Positions 56,652-64,000 of a stretch of 64,000 nucleotides of DNA are shown piece by piece (the first letter of the stretch is position 1; every line of letters starts with the position of its first letter). The translations under genes and the position numbers were made by a program. The stretch covers positions 3,999,501-4,063,500 of the forward strand of contig NC_079368.1 of the NCBI RefSeq assembly GCF_021018895.1, given 5' to 3'. The notes beneath the pieces are model-generated. The model made no database searches and was not told the origin of the DNA. It saw only the letters and a list, made by a program, of their open reading frames with translations. This DNA comes from Seriola aureovittata (taxonomy: Eukaryota; Chordata; Actinopteri; Carangiformes; Carangidae).

Positions 56652-57129
56652 AAAAAAAAAAAGTGTTTCATGAGACACGTTTTATTGTGGTGTGTTAGCT
56701 CTCCAATGATGCGCTGTAGCTTTGACATCGCGCTGTAAAGCTGTAACTGGCCCCAAGTGTTAAAGTTTGTGATAATATACTGTAGGATTTTTTTTAACTA
56801 CAGTGAGTATACTGATGGTAATACTCTAAAACCTACAACATTGAATTTAATGAGCCAAAACTTTCCTACGACTTCATTTAAATAACAGTTTCAAATGATT
56901 GGTCTTGTGATTTTGATTCCTGTATCCAGAATCACTCATTAACACAACAAAGGAGCATTACAAATTTGTAGATAGATTGTGGCTGAATATTGTCCACTGC
57001 ACATGTGGTGAACAGGTAAATGGCGGACTGAACTCGTGCGAAAGAATATCAGGAACTCCTGCACAGTCTCAGCACTAAGTTTATACTTAGACTGAAATAT
57101 TTCCCCAATTAGTCTCTGCTTTCTATCAA

Positions 57130-57545
57130 TTTTTGTTTAAGAGTGAAATGTCTGGCCAACTACTGGATGGACAGCGATACAATTAAGTGCAGGCATTAAT
57201 GGTCCCTAGTGGATGAACTGCAGAAACTTTGGAACCTTGACTTAATCTTGCACCATCATCAGGTGAAAGTTTATGTGAGTTCAATACTTTGCCATGACTA
57301 AATACCTGCAAAATTAATGCAATTCCCATTGCAACTTGTGTTTAGTGGCAATTAGCTAATGTTAGTATATTACCATTAAACTAAGTTAAGATGGGCAACA
57401 TTGTATTATATACTTGCTAAGCATGAACATGCTAGAACTGTAATGGGTAAACATGCTGATGTGAACAAGCTCAAAGTGCTACTGTATTTAAGTACAGCCA
57501 CACAGAGCTGCTAGCATGGCTGGAGACTGCTAGTCTTGTTAACTG
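57130..57545. repeat. Interspersed repeat, 'tgaatgtctgtacaaaat' family, opposite orientation
   Basis: Contains ggccaactactggatggaca, attaatggtccctagtggat, ggcaattagctaatgttagt and gagctgctagcatggctgga in the order expected for the reversed family. Confidence 0.6.
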
Positions 57546-58456
57546 TTTGTTGCAGCTTTTGGCTCGAGTATAAAAATGTTTCTATGGTAAATATTTAGTA
57601 ACGCTTTATGATACGGCCTGCGATTTACCGCGTAATTTCATTGTTCCTCCTAACTGTAGATTCAGCGGAAGAAAACATGACGATGGGGAACAAGGGGGGA
57701 ACAACTGGGCTTTTTAGAGGAATGGAGAAATAATTGATTGATATTGTGTAGTACTTTCGTTAACTCTCAGGTTATGCACTTTGTATAATAAATGATCTAA
57801 AAAGAATCAGTCAAATTGTCTCTCATCAGATTTAGGGCCATCTGCTGAAAGTCAGCCTTGTGTAGTAGGGAAAAAACGGAAACAGCTTTCATTTTTTCTC
57901 TACAACTATAATGAAATGATGCTGTATGTGAGTTAAGCAGAAGTGACATTTTTACATTGTCATACTGAGAAATTATTTTCACTTGTGAGCTTTAATGTTT
58001 ACTGCAGATTTTTGTTGAAGGTCAAACAATGACGCTGCTGATACCTTCTCAAGACTCATTGTAATGTTTCCCTCAACTCGGACAGGTGATCTGGGTCTAT
58101 AGTCAAAAAATAACAAAGAACATGAACCTAGAATGTGGCCACAGGTGTGCTTAGACTGATTCCCTTCTAAGACACCCCCTGGTCCACCACAGACAGGATG
58201 TCCAGCTGTCACAGTTGCCATTAATAAGAAATTATTGCTGAAGTACATTGTTTGCCAAAACCACAAAACACAGAAGTAGAGAAAAAACCCAGGGGAAGTC
58301 TGCAGTGAACGTATGCACTGCAGGGTTCAACAGGACTGTGAAGGTGAAACCACTGAAACACAACAGATGTCTCGGGTAGAGGATGTAGACAGACTGTCAT
58401 GTGTCCCGTCACAGGACACATTCTTAATATGGTGATCCTGGAAACTTCTTAAAAAG

Positions 58457-58949
58457 GTCCCATATTTTACACTTTTCTGTTGTTTCATTTGAAGTTTTGA
58501 TTTCCATAAGAAGATATATTTGTGGTTTTAAGAACCAAAAACTGTTGTAATGTATCCCGGTGTTAGGTCTAGTAAAAACAGGTCAGTGAGCCAATCAGAT
58601 CAGAGACTCTGAGCCTTTCTTCTGATTGGCTGACTGTTTTCTCAGTGATCAAATACAAAATATACCAGATCTCAGGTAAACACTCAGTGAAACCAAATCC
58701 AGCAATGTTGGATGGTGGGTCCAGGTGGGCGGGGCTTGGGGCATGGCTGAGCGCGGTGACTGCTTTGTTGTGACATCACAAAGTTACAGAAGTCGTGACG
58801 GCTTGTTTCAAGGCTCAGTGTCTGAACACAGGCTGTGTGCATCTCTCTGTGGACTGAGGCTTTGATACTTTCACAGTATTAATATAGAACCTAGACCTGC
58901 TTTATAATCAAACAACACATGGACATCTACCTTTATACTATATGGGACC
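58457..58949. mobile_element. Miniature inverted-repeat element with GGTCCCATAT ends
   Basis: GGTCCCATAT at 58457-58466 is perfectly inverted as ATATGGGACC at 58940-58949. The interior matches a percomorph repeat that I recognise (gcttgtttcaaggctcagtg, tttgttgtgacatcacaaag). It carries CCAAT at 58591-58595, an inverted CCAAT at 58625-58629 and a GC box at 58727-58735. No ORF. Confidence 0.7.
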
Positions 58950-58989
58950 ATTAAAAGAAAAATATGTTTTAACTTTGTTGTAGGTTATT

Positions 58990-59101
58990 TGAGTGTAGAC
59001 TAATTGGCAAAATGACAATTGTATCAATTTACAATAAAATCTACAACACAATAAAGTGAGTAAAAAGTTAAGGGGTCCGAATACTTTCTGAAGACACTGT
59101 A
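58990..59101. mobile_element. Solo Tc1-like terminal repeat
   Basis: Ends with aaggggtccgaatactttct and aagacactgta, the outer end of a fish Tc1-like inverted repeat. No matching partner end is seen nearby. The sequence after it (gtcagtctggaccaaaaggt) belongs to the interspersed family at 27380, which suggests insertion at a TA inside that repeat. Confidence 0.7.
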
Positions 59102-61975
59102 TGTCAGTCTGGACCAAAAGGTTGGACCGACCGACCAACCACTTGTTTTATGGAGGGTTATATTCCAGACTACTTATTTGCTGGGTTTCGTTGTCATCAT
59201 GATGTTGCCCAGAAAACATTGGAGACTCCAGCTCCTGGCCAATACATTTTTTGGCACATAATCTTCATAAAGCCACATTTTGTTACTTTTTTATAACACT
59301 TTATTTTTGTAGATTAAGCAAATGAGATATACTATGTTCCCTGTTTTAATGCTAAGCTGACTGTTTCCTAACCATAGCATATGGCATATTTACCATACGG
59401 ACATCACAGCGGTATCAATCTTTTCTGCTAACTCAAGTGTTTTTCCCAAAACATCTATTCCCCATTGAACTATTAGACCTATCTTCATGTGTGTGATGCT
59501 ATATTGATATGATTATTTTTTCTCATTCCTACCTGTTTTCTTTATGGACCAAGTAGCTTCCAAGTATCTGGATGCAGATCATAAGCAAACTCCAAACATA
59601 AACGGCCAGTGCAGGTGATCAATCCCTTGCCATAAGGTGGCACTAATAATCCCAATTAGTATATCTGTGTATGGATCAGTGAATTGCCAAGGTGTGATGT
59701 AGACTTGTGTCAAATGTTCCCTCTGATTAAGGTTGCAACTCAGCTGTGCAGAAAGTGAGAGAGGGGAAGATGAAGGGAGTTAACATAATACTGCTGATAA
59801 TCAGTCACTGATCAGATGAAAGGAAGTGGTGTAGTAATGGATGTTCTAACAGTCTCCACTGATGCTGCAATGGCTTTGGGTGAAAGCACATGATCCAGAT
59901 GCGATGCATGAACGTCTCAATGAAAGCTATAAATATACGAAACCAGTGTTATGAAAGGCATGATAAGTGCTAGAGGTGTCACACAACATCCAAAGCAGCA
60001 CAAAGAAAAACCAGACTCCCCTGTTTTTCACGTTTTCTCTTCTCTGAAACTTTTATATAAGTGATATGACCTGAAGACACTTCACACATGAGTGTTCTGG
60101 AGGCCAAAAGATTTCAGCAACACTTTCTGTTAGTTTTCTACAGTCTTGATCTGGTTTGTATCATTTGAGACAATCACAGCTGTCTTCACAACACACAACA
60201 CTGATTTCCTCCAGTTCACAAAAAAACAACACACACTGCCAAGTTTGCACCACAGAGTTTTTTTTAATGAGCTGTCTGGTTTATGTTACGAGGAAGAAAT
60301 CTGGGAAGAGAAGGTGACCTAACCGAAACATCATTTTATTAGTTACATTTGTTGTACTTGGTCAAATTGAGCTGCTGCCCCGATGTTGGAAGAGAGAATG
60401 TCCTACAACACAAGGTGGCAGCAGAGTCGAGTCGAGTCCAATGAACACACTTCAGACTTCGAGCTAGGCTACTTGTGCTGCACTCTTGACATGATAAACC
60501 ATATGTCATGAACAACACATATTTGCTTTCACACACTGTCAAATGAAGAGGAGTTTGGCAGGTAAATGTCCTCCTACACATCACAGGTAAGTGTTGCCTT
60601 CATGAACTTTCAGAAATATAATTGAGGACAAATTAATGTCAGGAGAGTAGAAACATTGGTGAAAAAAAAAAACATGGTATAATATTGTGTTATTAACATT
60701 AATTATGCTTTTATGTTGTACCACATGTAATTCAGAGTAAGTCAATTAGAATATCAATTAACTCCATGCCTGATGGACATTTCTTTCTCTTCATTTTGAA
60801 GCACAGTGCAGCTCTGTGCCTCTCATTTCTAAAATAAGAACACACTCCAGCTTAATTATCATCTTCCAGCCAAAAGCACTTGAAAATCAAACAAAGCATA
60901 TTCACAATGGCCCATTAATGGGTTTTGAGGGAGTGAAGATAAAATTTAAGGAGCACAAACAACAATACTTTTACAATACAATACGTTTTATCTCCATGTA
61001 CCCACCACTGAAGACTGATGAAACCTAAATTTATGGTACCTTGCATTACCAGGCTGGTTTAAATACTAAATACATTATGTAAATACTCTAAATATTCTAA
61101 CTCTAAGGATCGTTGGTCTTGACAAAGGAAACGAAGTAAATGAGGAAATGGATGTGCAGAAATATTTATTAGTTTCAAACTAAATATAAAATCAATAGTT
61201 GTGACATAAAACAATGTGAAAAACTGACATGTGGCAAGACACAGCTTTGTAGTTTGAGGAAAAAGTCACCCGTGTTATCATCACTTTTTCAGTGTGTTCT
61301 TTTTTATGATGCAAAGATTATTCCATTATCTGTGAAAAAACAGGTAATGTCATATTTTCATGGCAGGACAGGAAATGAACTCTAACTGCTAGCTTGCTTG
61401 CTTACAGCAACTGAACTGCTAACTACATTTAGCATGCTAATAATAACAATAGATCAGTGAATTAAACCATAATTTATTGATTAGAATATTGAAATGATTA
61501 AAGAATTTAAATATTTTTTGTTATTTTTGTTTCATTTGAGACCCAAAGCTAAACTTCATGGAACAAAAATATTACAATAACTAAGTTTATAGTTTTTTTT
61601 ATTTTATTTATTTAATTTTCTCTTTACACACGGGATATGTGACAAGATTAGCATTCATTTGGCCACCTATGATACATCTAAGTGCATTTTCCCTCTATTT
61701 TAGTCTTTTGGTCTCCACTAATTCCTGAGAAAATTAGCAGCTATATTCTGCACTATGGTCTGCAGCTAGTCTCCAACTGTGTCTGTTTTATGTTGCTGGG
61801 CAGGTATGGCAGGTGTGTTTTTTTTTTTTAGAGCTAGCAGCCGAACAACAACACAATGAGAGTGAAGTAAAATAGATGTTCTCCCATTAACCTCTTTTTC
61901 AAGGTTCTTTGATTTTTCAGTTTTTCCGACACTCTTTGAAAGCAGCATGTTAACTTTCTCATAACTATCAGCGCT

Positions 61976-62252
61976 GTGTTCAAGTCGGATCCGCTATTTC
62001 CACGTCCCAGGCCATCTCCGGTGAGGTCATCGTTAAGGTGGGCGGCAGTGGGCGGGGCCAGCGCAGCTCGGGTCCAAAGCCTGGCTCTGATTTGCATGAG
62101 AGGGAGTGAAAGTTTAGAGAGAAGGAGCAAAAAAAAAAAAACAGCTGACTTTGGGCTTTGGTCTGAACACACTGGGCTGCATTCAGCCTGTTACCGCAGC
62201 CTGCAGGAGCGCACAGCTTCAGAGGGGACTGTCCTGAGCAGCGACAAGAGAA
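61976..62252 (+). promoter_or_regulatory. Putative promoter and 5' noncoding exon of a gene extending beyond the window
   Basis: A local rise in G+C and CpG is accompanied by a GC box (GGGCGGGGCC, 62050-62059) and an octamer ATTTGCAT (62090-62097). An exon-like stretch from about 62150 ends at a strong donor, gtaagt, at 62253. The 114-codon frame through it (61976-62320) crosses the donor and has no recognisable product, so the exon is more likely 5'UTR. No coding exon follows before the window ends at 64000. Confidence 0.45.
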
Positions 62253-64000
62253 GTAAGTCCAACTACAGCCTGACTATGCGAAAGTCTCCAGAGCTTGTTG
62301 CCTCATTGCTGTGTTGCTAATGGGACTTGCCGTGTGAGGTGGGGCAGTGATGTTTTTTTTGCTGTGCTGTGATGTTACTGCAGGGTTTTCATTGTCTTCA
62401 GCTTTGACCCTCACCATCAGGGTTTAAGATACCACATGGTGTCTTTTTGATATGGATTAGGATGTGTTTTCAGGACTAAGTTTTGTACATGATTTGCAGT
62501 ATTTAAACATGAGAGCCCTACATTAAAAGCTTAATGAAGATCAGAAGATCAATCATCACAAACTTTGATAATCGATTATTTGTCATTTATCATGCAAAAA
62601 TACAAAACATTTTCAGGTCCCAGTTTTTCCATCGTAAGGATGTGCTGCTTATTTCTGTTTTATACCACTGTAAGTAAAACACATTTGGTTTTGAATTGTT
62701 AGTCAGACAAAATAACCAATCTGAAGATATCACTATGCCCTCTGAGCTTTTTCCCCTTTAGTTTCTGGCATTCAGGTGACTAAACAGTGAATAGATTAAT
62801 CTGAAAATAATGGACGGATGTATGTTAACCAACAATAAAAAAAAAAAAAATCAGTAGTTTCAGCCCTTGTTACATCATCAGAAGAAAGTTGCATCAATTG
62901 CAGGTATTTTTATTGTTTTTATATACAAATACAATATTCTCCTGATGTGAAGAAGGCCCCTTTGTTTTTCTTTTATTGGGTAAAATGATTTGGTGTTAAA
63001 AAGCATTGTGGAATAGAGGAAATGTCAGTCTAAATCTTTTTGGTGCTGGAACCTTCTCTCTGCGTCCACATGCAGTGAAGCCACCGTGTGAGCGCTTCAG
63101 AAAAGGGCAGGAGAAGAAGCAGTTGACATTCTTATAAACTGACATTTTGACCTTTTCAACTGCTGCATAGATCCCCTCCAGCAGCAGGTGGGACACGTCT
63201 GACTTCCACAAAGGTGAAAGCGGTGCTGTATATGGGCCACAAAAAGGCCTTCCAACCTTTCTTAAAACGCAGCAGTGTTGACATTAAGATAATGCAGTTT
63301 TTAAAGAGCCTTTTGTCTCTGTTTCTGAGGCGAAAGGCAGCACATGTTTCGGGTTTCAAGGTTTTCTGGTTCAGTGAATTTTTTGACATTTTATTTGGTG
63401 TTTTGAAGGAAAGAGGGGCCTGAAAATCCTGGATCTGTTGTTGTGATTGATTAAGTGACTGCAGCTTCATCCAATCCTCATCCTTCGTGAATATCAACAC
63501 CTTCGCCTGAAAAGTCACGAAAGAGCTCATCTGTGTTCCGAGCTTGACGTGGGAAACATTCAGGAATGAGCTTCTCTTCTTTATGCAATGCCTCAGTTGA
63601 ATCTTAGTTTTTTGTACATTCTGACTGTTTTTCTAATGACAACATCGCTGTTTGGGCTTGGACACATCGAGCGCAGACCCAGAGGCTGTGGGCTTCATTC
63701 CGTCTGTTCATTGTGTAATGTGTATGTCGTTTCGAGCTTGTGTAACCACTGCCACGTTACAATGAGGAAAGTAGAAGGATCATCAGCCAGATGTTGTTAC
63801 ACAAAAGCAGAAAAATTATGAGCTTTTAACATTTGATTGGTTTGTGGAAACGCAGCTGTTGACGAGTCAGTGGGGGATTTTAGTTGTGTGCATATTTTTG
63901 AGTCATGCTTTTGTCCGGCCATAAACTCTTGGTTATATCAGTCTTTGACTTGGGAATTTGATTTATTCTTTTTCTTTAAAGGTAGGAGATAGAAGCAGTG
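62253..64000. other. Probable intron of the unidentified plus-strand gene
   Basis: No coding similarity was seen. It contains the minus-oriented miniature repeat (62535-62865). The last bases (tttctttaaaggtaggagat) include a weak acceptor-like tract, but the window ends before it can be judged. Confidence 0.4.
62535..62865 (-). repeat. Miniature repeat of the 'gggctgcaactaa' family, minus orientation
   Basis: Contains tttgataatcgattatttgt, atacaaaacattttcaggtc, aaggatgtgctgcttatttc and gactaaacagtgaatagatt, the reverse complement of the family at 31026-31360. Confidence 0.65.

Larger units (their letters stand above)
56652..61975. other. Intergenic region downstream of cyb561a3
   Basis: Contains an interspersed repeat (57130-57545), a miniature element with GGTCCCATAT ends (58457-58949), a Tc1-like end (58990-59101) and further repeat fragments. 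Outside these I see no coding or RNA feature. Confidence 0.55.

Noticed and set aside
61976..62320. 114-codon plus-strand frame at the right-hand promoter-like block
   Set aside because: It crosses a strong splice donor and has no family resemblance. It is more likely noncoding first exon.

Overview
The window is a piece of a teleost fish nuclear chromosome, most likely from a percomorph (spiny-rayed) fish. The grounds are vertebrate genes split by GT-AG introns, long perfect (CA/GT)n microsatellites, Tc1-like and hAT-like DNA transposons, and interspersed repeat families that I recognise as common in percomorph genomes. The species cannot be named from the sequence. All gene models below are manual: splice sites were placed by eye and checked by reading-frame closure.

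Layout. (1) 1-6816, plus strand: the last three coding exons of a netrin receptor UNC5 gene, best matching UNC5D, covering the end of the UPA region, the death domain and an extended C-terminal tail. (2) 6817-29022: about 22 kb without a convincing host gene. It holds a Tc1-like element whose transposase core is replaced by about 520 bp of foreign DNA carrying a 78-codon ORF with a signal peptide (10689-12275), an hAT-like miniature element (14711-14894), an AT-rich block, and a repeat-dense block (18458-25290). That block contains two 1029-bp copies that are about 99.4% identical, set among diverged copies of another local repeat. (3) 29023-39278, plus strand: a complete death-receptor gene of the TRAIL-receptor type (TNFRSF10B-like, related to zebrafish hdr), nine coding exons and 409 aa, with a broken LINE in intron 6. 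(4) 39279-54287: intergenic DNA with Tc1-like relics, interspersed repeats and a decayed non-LTR retrotransposon ORF (45669-46560). (5) 54288-56459, plus strand: a complete cytochrome b561 family gene, CYB561A3-like, five coding exons and 248 aa. (6) 56460-64000: repeats, then a GC-box-containing segment with a good splice donor (61976-62252). This looks like the promoter and 5' noncoding exon of a further gene whose coding part lies outside the window.

The three recognised genes do not form a pathway or operon. Two encode death-domain receptors (UNC5, dependence receptor; TNFRSF10-like, caspase-8-coupled death receptor) and the third a lysosomal/endosomal transmembrane ferric reductase. From memory, human UNC5D and the TNFRSF10 cluster both lie on the short arm of chromosome 8, so their proximity here may be retained synteny.

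I found no CRISPR array, bacterial-type system, rRNA or convincing tRNA gene. The observations most worth following are the near-identical 1029-bp duplication, the ORF captured inside the Tc1-like element, a possible frame-breaking 32-nt exon in the death receptor, and the (TG)n tract that forms the 3' splice-site region of its exon 3.
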